Translations under genes and position numbers: made by a program
Notes under the pieces: generated by a model
Databases searched by the model: none
What the model saw: only the letters and a program-made list of their open reading frames with translations
What the model was told of the DNA's origin: nothing
Assembly (NCBI GenBank): GCA_016930075.1
Contig: JAFGHS010000043.1
Location: forward strand, 1-64,000
Direction of reading: 5' to 3'
Origin: Deltaproteobacteria bacterium
Lineage (GTDB): Bacteria > Desulfobacterota > Syntrophia > Syntrophales > JAFGHS01
DNA: 64,000 nucleotides
In this document: in pieces, positions 53,174 through 61,652 of the stretch
How positions within the stretch are numbered: the stretch's first letter is position 1
Layout of the letters: each line of letters starts with the position of its first letter

Positions 53174-54157
53174 ATGATGGATCATTTCACATCCAAAGCA
53201 TGGATGAAAAATCCCCATATTCAGACGGCACTGGGAAGTTTAAGGTTAAGAGTTCTCGGCAAGAATCCGATGGCTGCCTGTGCAAAAGAAATCATTATTG
53301 ACGCCGGATGCGGCGTACGCCTCCTCGGTTATCATTCCGCCCAGCCATCGGACAAATCAAAAGGATTAATCACTTTGCTTCATGGTTGGGAGGGAAGTTC
53401 TGATTCCGCATATATCCTTTCTACGGGGAAATATCTTTACGGCAAGGGCTATGATATTTTCCGGCTGAACCTGAGAGATCACGGCGCAAGCCATCATTTA
53501 AACGAAGGCATGTTTCACGGCGCCCTGATCGAAGAAACGTACAATGCCGTAATGCGCATATCGGAGCTGTCAAACGGCAGACCTAATTATGTCGTGGGCT
53601 TTTCCCTTGGCGGCAACTTTGCGCTTCGTATTGTTCTCCATCAGAATGCGTCATCATCTATTCCGAACCTGAAACATGTCTTTTGCATCAGCCCCCCTCT
53701 TGATCCCTATAAGGCCACTCTCGCCATCGACAACGGATTGCCTGTTTACCGGCTTTATTTCTTGAAAAAATGGAAACGGTCTTTGAAGAAAAAACAGATG
53801 CTTTTCCCACGGCAATACGACTTTGGCCATATCTTGAAAATGCGAACATGCATGGAAATGACTGAAGCCATCATGCCTTATTACCCCGCATTTTTAAATT
53901 ACAGAGAATATTTCAACCAATATACCCTCGGAAACTCTCAGTTTGAAAATATTTCAACGCCGACGACCGTCATCGTCGCCGAAGATGATCCGGTCATATC
54001 CGTTCGTGACTTTTCCACATTAAAAACAAGCCCCCATGTATCCCTGTTAATCCAAAAAAATGGCGGTCATTGTGGTTTTTTCATATCATCGCCTTTCGAT
54101 TGCTGGTATGAAAAAAAAATCTCACATATCATCCGGAAGGATGAGTGTAGAAAATAA
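53174..54157 (+). CDS. Alpha/beta hydrolase, YheT-like
   Basis: A 327-residue hydrolase. WMKNPHIQTALGSL is the YheT/ABHD1-3 N-terminus; LLHGWEGSS, the nucleophile elbow VVGFSLGGNFALR, the acid strand VIVAEDDPVIS and GGHCGFF supply the catalytic triad. It probably acts on esters at the membrane. The start is uncertain (53174 or 53177): GGAAG lies too close, directly at the end of the tRNA terminator. It is the first chromosomal gene after the element. Confidence 0.82.
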   Translation: MMDHFTSKAWMKNPHIQTALGSLRLRVLGKNPMAACAKEIIIDAGCGVRLLGYHSAQPSDKSKGLITLLHGWEGSSDSAYILSTGKYLYGKGYDIFRLNLRDHGASHHLNEGMFHGALIEETYNAVMRISELSNGRPNYVVGFSLGGNFALRIVLHQNASSSIPNLKHVFCISPPLDPYKATLAIDNGLPVYRLYFLKKWKRSLKKKQMLFPRQYDFGHILKMRTCMEMTEAIMPYYPAFLNYREYFNQYTLGNSQFENISTPTTVIVAEDDPVISVRDFSTLKTSPHVSLLIQKNGGHCGFFISSPFDCWYEKKISHIIRKDECRK

Positions 54158-54176
54158 ATGCACAAAAGAAGACATC

Positions 54177-55043
54177 ATGGATTTCGATTTATTTAAAAGC
54201 AAAAATGGATTCCCCGATCGGGTGATGGAAGGGCTTGGCAACATCCGGGTGGACTTCCACGAAAAGCTCAATTACATAAATTCATTAAGGAAAGCCAACG
54301 AAAGTCATCTCGCTGCCGGGATTCTGCTGATTTTGGAATACAAGGAAAGCGGGAATCCCTTGAACCCCGGAGAAGGCGAGTTTTTTTTCCAGTTTATCAA
54401 ACGATCCGACGTCGTTCCTCAACCCGGAGATTTAAGCTGCCCCGGCGGACGCCTCGACCGCTTTTTAGATCCCCTTTTAAGTATCCTGATCATGAGCGGG
54501 ATGTTCCCCGTCGTTCGCGGCAGGGCACGGGTTTATGCATCTGAGCGGGGACGCGATCACTTTAGGACCATTCGTCTGTTTCTGGCAACCGCACTGAGGG
54601 AATCGTGGGAGGAGATCGGCATCAGTCCCTTCAATATTTCATTTTTAGGCGCCCTTCCCTCTTATACCTTTTCACCTGCCAGACGCACCATTTTCCCTGT
54701 CGCCGGCATGGTTAAACGCACATTTCCCTTGCGTCTCAATGAAGAGGTTGAAAAAATGGTCGATATCCCTGTCAGGGCTTTTTTCGATGAAGCCAATTTC
54801 GCCAATTTCATCATCGAGCCTCCTTTGCCGGAAAGACAGTCTCAAGACTATCCTCCCGCATATCCCTGCCTTGTTTTCACGGATAAAGACGGTCATGAGG
54901 AGATTCTCTGGGGGGCGACGTATAATATTGTCATGGATTTTCTCCACATGACGCTCGGCCACAGACAACCTGATACGGCCGGCAGACGAACGATCAGCCG
55001 TTCTCTGCATCCTGATTACATGAGATACTTGAACCATAAATAA
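54177..55043 (+). CDS. Nudix hydrolase with split Nudix box
   Basis: A 288-residue protein resembling CoA pyrophosphatases (NudL/YeaB): LILEYKESGN, FFFQFIKRSDVVPQPGDLSCPGGRLD, then TALRESWEEIGISPFNISFLGALPSY. The Nudix box normally spaces its first Gly and the RExxEExG arm by 14 residues; here G91 and R141 lie 50 apart, an insertion of about 36 residues. The catalytic glutamates are kept. The ATG at 54177 has a weak AGAAG site; 54141 is an alternative that overlaps the previous gene. Confidence 0.75.
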   Translation: MDFDLFKSKNGFPDRVMEGLGNIRVDFHEKLNYINSLRKANESHLAAGILLILEYKESGNPLNPGEGEFFFQFIKRSDVVPQPGDLSCPGGRLDRFLDPLLSILIMSGMFPVVRGRARVYASERGRDHFRTIRLFLATALRESWEEIGISPFNISFLGALPSYTFSPARRTIFPVAGMVKRTFPLRLNEEVEKMVDIPVRAFFDEANFANFIIEPPLPERQSQDYPPAYPCLVFTDKDGHEEILWGATYNIVMDFLHMTLGHRQPDTAGRRTISRSLHPDYMRYLNHK

Positions 55044-55064
55044 ACACATGCGGGGGAACTGCGA

Positions 55065-56426
55065 ATGAATATTGAGGTATTCAGGGAATATGACGTCAGA
55101 GGCGTCGTCAATCAAGATCTGACAAACGATTTTGTTTTTGACCTGGGCAGGGCCATTGGGACCTATGCAGCGGAGCACGACGTCAAGAATATGACCGTCG
55201 GCAGGGATTGCCGCTTGAGTTCCGAATCTTATAAAGACGCTTTGAGCAGGGGGCTGACGGCATCCGGCATTGATGTCGTCGACATCGGTCTTTGTGCGAC
55301 GCCGATGCTTTATTATTCTATCAGACATCTGGGGACAGGCGGCGGCGTCATGATTACCGGCAGTCATAATCCCCCCGAATTCAACGGCTTCAAGATATGC
55401 ATCGGCCCTGACACCATCTACGGAGATGATATTCAGGAATTAAGAAGGATCATGGAAAATTCCCGATACCGTCAAGGCGCGGGCGCCTTTATTGAAAAGA
55501 GCATTTCACAGTCCTACGAGAATGAGCTGTTCGGCAATGTCAACATTGCGAAAAATTTAAACGTTATCATCGACAGCGGCAACGGCGTTGCAGGCCTGTT
55601 CATGATGCCTCTTTTGAAAAGATTCGGATGTCGTGCAACCGGCATCTATTGCGAACCGGACGGCCATTTTCCACACCACTTCCCCGACCCGACCATACCT
55701 GAACACCTTCAGGATCTGATAGGGCTGGTCAAAAAGGAGGAAGCCGACTGCGGCATCGCCTACGACGGAGACGCAGATCGCCTCGGCGTGATTACCGACA
55801 AGGGCGAGATCTTGTGGGGCGATCAATTGCTGCTGCTTTTTGCCAGATATGTCCTGAAAGAAAATCCCGGTGCGGCCATTATCGGGGAAGTGAAGTGTTC
55901 GCAAATCCTTTATGACGACATTCAAACACACGGCGGCCGTCCCATCATGTGGAAGGCCGGCCATTCCCTGATCAAAGGCAAAATGAAAGATGAGCATGCC
56001 CTGCTGGCAGGCGAGATGAGCGGTCATATCTTTTTTGCCGACCGTTATTTCGGTTATGACGACGCTATTTATGCCTCCCTGCGCCTGTTGGAAATCCTCT
56101 CCTTCACCGGTAAAAAAATCAGCGAGTTGATAGCAGACATTCCTAAAACCTTCACAACACCGGAAATCAGGGTGGATTGCCCCGACCATATCAAATTCAA
56201 AATCGTTGATGAGTTGAAGGGTTATTTCAAAAAAACCCGCCGGATCATCGACATCGACGGCGTCCGGATTCCTTATGCAGACGGTTGGGGATTGATAAGG
56301 TCATCCAACACACAGCCGGTGCTGGTCCTTCGCTTTGAGGCATTGACGGAAGAGCGCCTGAAAGAAATAAGGCGTGAAATAGAAAGCGTCTTGAATGAAA
56401 TCATGGATAGACTTGTTAAGGCGTAA
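55065..56426 (+). CDS. Phosphomannomutase/phosphoglucomutase
   Basis: A 453-residue alpha-D-phosphohexomutase with the four family loops: catalytic S100 in ITGSHNPPEFNG, metal loop AYDGDADRLG, sugar-specificity loop GEMSGHIFF and phosphate loop RSSNTQPVLVLR. GEMSGH is typical of AlgC-like enzymes that use both mannose and glucose phosphates. It supplies sugar phosphates for LPS and other glycans, consistent with the glycosyltransferase operon elsewhere in the window. GGGGGAA precedes the ATG. Confidence 0.93.
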   Translation: MNIEVFREYDVRGVVNQDLTNDFVFDLGRAIGTYAAEHDVKNMTVGRDCRLSSESYKDALSRGLTASGIDVVDIGLCATPMLYYSIRHLGTGGGVMITGSHNPPEFNGFKICIGPDTIYGDDIQELRRIMENSRYRQGAGAFIEKSISQSYENELFGNVNIAKNLNVIIDSGNGVAGLFMMPLLKRFGCRATGIYCEPDGHFPHHFPDPTIPEHLQDLIGLVKKEEADCGIAYDGDADRLGVITDKGEILWGDQLLLLFARYVLKENPGAAIIGEVKCSQILYDDIQTHGGRPIMWKAGHSLIKGKMKDEHALLAGEMSGHIFFADRYFGYDDAIYASLRLLEILSFTGKKISELIADIPKTFTTPEIRVDCPDHIKFKIVDELKGYFKKTRRIIDIDGVRIPYADGWGLIRSSNTQPVLVLRFEALTEERLKEIRREIESVLNEIMDRLVKA

Positions 56427-56487
56427 CACGACGATGGTTGTCGCCAGGGTTGAAACATTAAAATAATCTCAATCGGGATTTTATAGC

Positions 56488-57081
56488 ATGACGGCATACG
56501 AGAAACTGAAAGTAAACGGACTGGAGCAAAAAAAATACTTCAATTACGATCTTTTCTGCACCGAATTTACAATCTACTCGGCGGCAAATAACTTTGATCA
56601 ATCCGATCCGTTTCTCTTTGCCCAGTCTTTTTCCGATCGGATCAAGGCATGGTGGCCGACAAATGCCGGTCTGGAAATGTTTATAGAGGGCGTCAACGGT
56701 TTCTTTAAAACGAATCAACCTGTATGCCCGTCGCCTGAAGCCGGCATGGCGGATTGCAACCTTGCCTGCGAGGTCTATCTTTATCGGAACAATTACCAGA
56801 TTGACCGCATCCGATTTAAGGATTTTATCGATACCGATGCGATGAAGGACCTTTTTCAGTCCCCTTGCCCTGTCCATCTTTTCCGGATCGCCCGTGCCGG
56901 CGTCGATTTTTATTTTGATGTCGAAGCACACGAAAACGGCGTCCGCCGCGCGGGAATCGTCACCAATCTCCAAGCAGAAGACGCCATCGGCGGCTACATC
57001 CAAGCAACACACAAACAACGTATTCAGGAAGATGCATTAAAAAACATCATCCGTGACGTACTTTCCTGTATGCCGAGATAA
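56488..57081 (+). CDS. Hypothetical protein
   Basis: A 197-residue soluble protein without recognised domain. Conserved-looking stretches are NYDLFCTEFTIYSAANNFDQSDPFLFAQSFSDRIKAWWP and AGVDFYFDVEAHENGVRRAGIVT. It follows the phosphomannomutase by about 60 bases on the same strand and may share its transcript; no role can be assigned. Confidence 0.6.
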   Translation: MTAYEKLKVNGLEQKKYFNYDLFCTEFTIYSAANNFDQSDPFLFAQSFSDRIKAWWPTNAGLEMFIEGVNGFFKTNQPVCPSPEAGMADCNLACEVYLYRNNYQIDRIRFKDFIDTDAMKDLFQSPCPVHLFRIARAGVDFYFDVEAHENGVRRAGIVTNLQAEDAIGGYIQATHKQRIQEDALKNIIRDVLSCMPR

Positions 57082-57201
57082 TATGGATTTTTTTCGTCTT
57101 ATAAATTCCGCCAGTTTTTATTTGACATATTACAAGAAAAGGATTAGGAAGCACTATGATTTAAGAAGGTGTAAAATAAAAGGACAATAAGCAAAGGGTC
57201 T

Positions 57202-57282
57202 ATGAAAATCAATACTATCATCATTATTATAAACGGCATCATAATTCGGCCGCCCCACATAAAAGGCCTGATAATGGTATAG
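57202..57282 (+). CDS. Isoleucine-rich leader peptide of cimA
   Basis: A 26-codon frame from ATG 57202 to TAG 57280-57282, with AAAGGG just upstream. Eleven of 26 residues are isoleucine, including runs of five (codons 6-10) and three (13-15), with ATA used repeatedly. It precedes a strong terminator and then citramalate synthase, the entry enzyme for isoleucine. This is the form of a transcription-attenuation leader peptide: ribosomes stall on the Ile run when charged tRNA-Ile is scarce. Confidence 0.85.
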   Translation: MKINTIIIIINGIIIRPPHIKGLIMV

Positions 57283-57350
57283 TATTTACAAAAACAGCAG
57301 CAATATCAGAAAATCCGTTATCAGGACGTTCCTGTAACGGATTTTTTTTT
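57267..57350 (+). terminator. Transcription attenuator of cimA (terminator and antiterminator)
   Basis: The terminator is AAAATCCGTTA-T-CAGGA, loop CGT, TCCTG-TAACGGATTTT with a T-run (57310-57350). Its 5' arm contains TTATCAGG (57318-57325), perfectly complementary to CCTGATAA (57267-57274) in the last leader codons; with a G-U pair the helix extends to 11 bp (57267-57277 with 57315-57325). The two structures exclude each other. A ribosome that reaches the leader stop would mask CCTGATAA and allow termination; one stalled on the Ile run would not. Confidence 0.88.
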
Positions 57351-57371
57351 GAATGACACGAGGAGAAAACA

Positions 57372-58961
57372 ATGAAAAAGCCGGATATCTTAATTTACGA
57401 TACAACCTTGAGGGATGGAACACAGGGCGAACAAATCAATTTTTCCGCCGAGGAAAAGATCAGAATAGCCAAAAAACTGGATGACCTTTCCTTTCATTAC
57501 ATCGAGGGCGGCTGGCCCGGTTCGAATCCGAAAGACATGCGGTTTTTTGAACTGGCAAAAAAAGTAAAATTCCGCCATGCCCGCCTGGCGGCTTTCGGAA
57601 GCACAAGAAAAGCGCATACGAAGCCGGAAGATTGTCCCAACATCGCGGCCCTGCTTCAGGCCGAGACGCCGGCCTGCGCCGTTGTGGGGAAATCATGGGA
57701 TCTTCACGTAACCGACATTCTCGGCGTTTCGCTCAATGAAAATCTTGCCATGATTCGTGATACCGTATCGTACCTCAAAAATCATGATAAAGAGGTGATT
57801 TTTGATGCGGAACACCTCTTTGACGGATTTGTGCATAACCCGGCCTATGCATGCGACGTCATTCGCACTGCCTTTGCTGCAGGCGCCGATATGATCTGTC
57901 TTTGCGACACAAACGGGGGCTCTTTGCCTCATGAAGTTGAGGCCGTTATTGAAAAAATCAAAGCCTTTATCCCTTCCCAAAAACTTTGCATTCACACGCA
58001 TAACGACTCCGGCCTTGCCGTGGCCAACTCCATTGCCGCCGTCAAAGCCGGCGTCAAAATGGTTCAAGGCACCATCAACGGCTATGGAGAAAGATGCGGC
58101 AACGCCGATTTGATCACCATCATCGGGAATCTTCATTTAAAAATGAACCAACGCTGTCTGCCTGACGCATCGATCCGTCAAATGACCAATCTTTCCTATT
58201 TTTTAAGCGATATAGCCAATGTGCCGCCTCTTAATTCCCGGCCTTTTGTCGGACGGAGCGCCTTTGCCCACAAGGGGGGGCTTCATGTCAACGCCATTTC
58301 TAAAAAAGCCGTTGCTTATGAACACGTAAATCCCGATTTGATGGGTAATGAACGCCGTGTTCTCGTATCCGATCTGGCAGGAAAGAGCAATATCGAATAT
58401 AAAGCCAAAGAACTCGGCATTGACTTAGGCGGCAACGATGCCAACAGTAAAAAAATCGTCAAAGAGATCAAAAAAATGGAAAATGAAGGCTACCAGTTTG
58501 ACGCCGCCGACGGATCTCTTTCTTTGCTGATTAAAAAAATCACCGGGGAATTTAAGGAACCATTTACCCTGGAAAGTTACCATGTCATCAATACAAAAAC
58601 CGGCGATGATGCACCTGTCTCCAAGGCCATGATCAAGATATTGGTTGGCAAAGATGAGGAAATAACCGCCGATGAGGGAAATGGACCCGTCAACGCCCTG
58701 GATTTTGCCCTCAGAAAGGCTTTGACAAAATTTTATCCGCAGTTGCACAGTATGCACCTCGTCGACTTTAAAGTCCGCGTCGTTGAGGGCAGCGACGGAA
58801 CGGCGGCAAAAGTCCGTGTTTTATTGGATTCAAGGGATGACGATGAGATATGGAGCACCATCGGCGTGTCCACAAATGTGATTGAAGCAAGCTGGCATGC
58901 TCTGGTCGACAGTTTTCAATACAAATTAAGCAAGGAAAACTTGAACAAAAATAAGAAATAA
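57372..58961 (+). CDS. cimA: (R)-citramalate synthase
   Basis: A 529-residue DRE-TIM enzyme condensing pyruvate and acetyl-CoA to citramalate, the threonine-independent route to 2-oxobutyrate and isoleucine. YDTTLRDGTQGEQINFSAEEK, the GGWPGSNPKD loop, the metal site CIHTHNDSG, GTINGYGERCGNADL and the C-terminal regulatory LeuA-dimer domain (about residues 390-520) identify the CimA type over isopropylmalate synthase. GAGGAG precedes the ATG. Its Ile-rich leader and attenuator directly upstream confirm the pathway. Confidence 0.94.
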   Translation: MKKPDILIYDTTLRDGTQGEQINFSAEEKIRIAKKLDDLSFHYIEGGWPGSNPKDMRFFELAKKVKFRHARLAAFGSTRKAHTKPEDCPNIAALLQAETPACAVVGKSWDLHVTDILGVSLNENLAMIRDTVSYLKNHDKEVIFDAEHLFDGFVHNPAYACDVIRTAFAAGADMICLCDTNGGSLPHEVEAVIEKIKAFIPSQKLCIHTHNDSGLAVANSIAAVKAGVKMVQGTINGYGERCGNADLITIIGNLHLKMNQRCLPDASIRQMTNLSYFLSDIANVPPLNSRPFVGRSAFAHKGGLHVNAISKKAVAYEHVNPDLMGNERRVLVSDLAGKSNIEYKAKELGIDLGGNDANSKKIVKEIKKMENEGYQFDAADGSLSLLIKKITGEFKEPFTLESYHVINTKTGDDAPVSKAMIKILVGKDEEITADEGNGPVNALDFALRKALTKFYPQLHSMHLVDFKVRVVEGSDGTAAKVRVLLDSRDDDEIWSTIGVSTNVIEASWHALVDSFQYKLSKENLNKNKK

Positions 58962-59079
58962 GCCACCAACCATCGTTATCATGAAATATTGACAAACTTA
59001 TTGATAAAGATAGTTTTTTTTGGTAAGTAACGCGATGGTTTCAATCGGGAGATGCAATTGAATCAAAGAAATAAGCTTT

Positions 59080-59688
59080 ATGTTGATTTCTATTAACAGC
59101 CAGAACCCTCAGATGCGGTTGATTAATAAAGCCGTTGATATCCTGAAAAAAGGGGGAATTATTATTTATCCCACCGATACGATGTATGGATTGGGTTGCG
59201 ATCTTTTTAATAAAAAAGGCATTGAGAAGATTTACGAAATAAAAAAAAGAAACAAGAAAAAACCCCTCAGCTTCATCTGCGCCGACCTTAAGGATATCAG
59301 CCATTACGCGCGGGTTTCCGATTATGCCTATAAAACCATGAAACGTCTTCTGCCGGGACCTTATACGTTCATCCTCGAAGCGTCGCGTCTCGTCCCGAAA
59401 ATCATCATGTCCAAGCAGCAATCGACAGGAATCAGGGTGCCCGATAATCCCATATGCCTTGCCCTGGTAAGGGAATTGGGAGGACCGATTATCAGCACCA
59501 GCGTTAAAGACGATAAGGGCGAAATGCTCAGCAATCCCTACATTATTGAAGAAAAATTCGGACGTTTTGTTGATATGATCATCGACGGAGGCGTCATGAT
59601 GCAGGAACAATCCAGCGTTATCAGTCTCATTGATGATCAGATTGAAATCATCAGAACCGGAAAAGGCGACGTATCGCTTTTTCAATAA
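59080..59688 (+). CDS. tsaC: Threonylcarbamoyl-AMP synthase (TsaC/YrdC family)
   Basis: A 202-residue enzyme that makes threonylcarbamoyl-AMP from threonine, bicarbonate and ATP for tRNA t6A. GGIIIYPTDTMYGLGCDLFNKKGIEKIYEIKKRNKKKPLSFIC is the YrdC signature, and STGIRVPDN and STSVKDDKGE are also kept. It works with TsaD, encoded at 30.7 kb. The C-terminal Sua5 extension is absent. The ribosome site is weak. Confidence 0.9.
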   Translation: MLISINSQNPQMRLINKAVDILKKGGIIIYPTDTMYGLGCDLFNKKGIEKIYEIKKRNKKKPLSFICADLKDISHYARVSDYAYKTMKRLLPGPYTFILEASRLVPKIIMSKQQSTGIRVPDNPICLALVRELGGPIISTSVKDDKGEMLSNPYIIEEKFGRFVDMIIDGGVMMQEQSSVISLIDDQIEIIRTGKGDVSLFQ

Positions 59689-59696
59689 TATGACGA

Positions 59697-59752
59697 GCAA
59701 AGTCCCGGTTTATTGTCGGTGATGAACCGACAATGACAGTTACCGGCTTTGC
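59697..59752 (+). promoter_or_regulatory. Two-tier hairpin in the RNase E/G leader
   Basis: Outer stem GCAAAG-(TC)-CCGGT (59697-59709) pairs with ACCGG-CTTTGC (59742-59752); inside, ATTGTCGGT (59712-59720) pairs with ACCGACAAT (59726-59734). No T-run follows, so it is not an ordinary terminator. It ends 27 bases before the RNase E/G ATG and could be a site of self-cleavage feedback. Confidence 0.6.
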
Positions 59753-59779
59753 AATTTAAAAAAACCATCAAGGATTCAT

Positions 59780-61573
59780 ATGAAAAAGGAAATGCTTATC
59801 AATGCCGTCCATTCGGAACAGAAACGGATGGCGATCCTGGAAGACGGCAAACTCGTGGAATACAATATCCAGATGACCGTAAGAGAGCCCATCAATGGAA
59901 ACATCTATAAAGGCATCGTCATGAAGGTCGAACGCGGCCTTCAAGCGGCTTTTGTAAACTATGGCGGGAAGAAAGACGGCTTTCTCCCCTTGCGCGATGT
60001 GGCGCCTGAATATTTTACCGAACGGAAAAACAACCATAAAGACGGCGGGAAAAACAATGCAAAGCACGCCCTGAAGGTCGGGCAGGAAGTCCTGGTGCAG
60101 GTATTAAGGGAGGTTAGCGAAAGAAAGGGCGCCCTCCTGACCACCTACATATCCATGCCGGGACGGTATCTCGTTCTTCTGCCGAACAAGCAAAGCAGCG
60201 GCGTGTCCCGCAAAATTGAAGACGAAGACGACCGCAAGAGACTCAAGTCGCTTATGGAACAGGTGACGGTCGAGCAAGACATCGGCTTTATCATCCGCAC
60301 GGCTGGCATGAACAGAACCAAGCAGGAACTGTCCCGCGACTATCAGCATCTTTTGAGATTATGGAAGGAGATCGTCAAAAAAAATAAGAGCGTTCCTGCG
60401 CCCGCGCTGATTTATCAGGAAAGCGACTTCGGCGTGCGGTCCATGAGGGACTATTTCACCTCAGACATTGAAGACATTTGGGTGGATGAAGTCGAAACAT
60501 GGCGTAAAATCAAGGCCTACTGTAAAACCGTTGCCCCGAGAAACGTCAAGATGATCAAGCTTTACAAAGAAAAAAACGCCATTTTTGACAAGTATCGCCT
60601 CGAAGATCAGATTCGCGTAATTTATGAGGAGCAGGTCAATCTTAAGTCCGGCGGTTATATTATTATCGAACCCACGGAAGCGATGATCACAATCGATGTC
60701 AATTCGGGCAGGGGCTCCAATAAGAAAAATGTCGAAGAAACAGCTTTCAAGACCAATCTGGAAGCGGCAGAGGAAATCGCCAGACAACTCCGTTTGCGGG
60801 ATCTGGGCGGTCTCATCGTCATTGACTTTATCGATATGAGGGATCACAAGCACGAAACAGAGGTGGAAAAAGTTTTCAAAAAGGCAATGACCGTGGACCG
60901 GGCAAGAATACAGTTGGCCCGCATATCCAAGTTCGGCATTCTCGAATTATCAAGGCAGAAAAAACAGTCCACGATCCAGGAAATCAGTTACACGCCCTGT
61001 CCTTTCTGCAAGGGAAGCGGGGTCCGGTCTTCTCTTGAATATACGGCCCTCACCGCCTTTCGTATGCTGGAAGCAAAGGCGGTTAAAGGGACTTTCTCCG
61101 TATTAAAAATCACGCTTCCCTATGAGATTTCCGACTATCTGCTCAACATGAAGCGCAGCGAAATCCAGAAACTCGAAGCCACTTATGATGTTTCAATTCA
61201 TATTTCCGGCACATCGGACATATCGTGGAACGATGTGAAAATACAAACGACGGATAAGGCCTTTGTTCCGGAAGCGTTGCCGGAGCCGGAAGAGATGGAT
61301 ATCGAAAAGGCCGGGACGTCTCCCGATCGTCAGGACTCCGGCTTCTTCGATGAGACAATCGCCCCCGAAGAAGAGGCAGAGGAGGCGGTCATTCACCCGA
61401 AGCCGCCGGAAAAACCCGGCGAACCATCGAAGAAGAAGCAGCGCCGCCGGCCGCGCAAACATAAAAAGAGAACCGACGAAAAACCCGATGAGCGGGAAAT
61501 CGAACTGCTGTCCGAAAGCATCGACGAAACGGTCCTTTTTGAAGGGTATCTCAAAGCTTACGAAGATAACTAA
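59780..61573 (+). CDS. Ribonuclease E/G family endoribonuclease
   Basis: A 597-residue RNase that cuts single-stranded RNA. An S1 domain (residues 37-125), the 5' sensor/RNase H-like region and the DNase I-like catalytic domain with D306 (MITIDVNSGRG) and D349 (IVIDFIDMRD) are in order, followed by the zinc-link PCPFCKGSG. A charged C-terminal tail (about 100 residues, KKKQRRRPRKHKKR) is more than RNase G has and far less than RNase E, so it could be either in role. A structured leader lies upstream. Confidence 0.92.
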   Translation: MKKEMLINAVHSEQKRMAILEDGKLVEYNIQMTVREPINGNIYKGIVMKVERGLQAAFVNYGGKKDGFLPLRDVAPEYFTERKNNHKDGGKNNAKHALKVGQEVLVQVLREVSERKGALLTTYISMPGRYLVLLPNKQSSGVSRKIEDEDDRKRLKSLMEQVTVEQDIGFIIRTAGMNRTKQELSRDYQHLLRLWKEIVKKNKSVPAPALIYQESDFGVRSMRDYFTSDIEDIWVDEVETWRKIKAYCKTVAPRNVKMIKLYKEKNAIFDKYRLEDQIRVIYEEQVNLKSGGYIIIEPTEAMITIDVNSGRGSNKKNVEETAFKTNLEAAEEIARQLRLRDLGGLIVIDFIDMRDHKHETEVEKVFKKAMTVDRARIQLARISKFGILELSRQKKQSTIQEISYTPCPFCKGSGVRSSLEYTALTAFRMLEAKAVKGTFSVLKITLPYEISDYLLNMKRSEIQKLEATYDVSIHISGTSDISWNDVKIQTTDKAFVPEALPEPEEMDIEKAGTSPDRQDSGFFDETIAPEEEAEEAVIHPKPPEKPGEPSKKKQRRRPRKHKKRTDEKPDEREIELLSESIDETVLFEGYLKAYEDN

Positions 61574-61577
61574 TCAA

Positions 61578-61608
61578 AAGGCCCCTTTAGAAAAAAAGAG
61601 GGGCCTTG
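61578..61608. terminator. Hairpin between convergent RNase E/G and proC genes
   Basis: AAGGCCCCTTT, A-rich loop, GAGGGGCCTT. It lies directly after the RNase stop and could end both converging transcripts, although only a short T-run follows on either side. Confidence 0.65.
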
Positions 61609-61652
61609 AATTGCCTTAAAACCGGGTAAGGTCTTTCATATACAGATCAACG

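Noticed and set aside
57372-58961. 2-isopropylmalate synthase (leuA)
   Set aside because: The active-site loops and length match the CimA type, and the leader peptide is rich in isoleucine rather than leucine codons.
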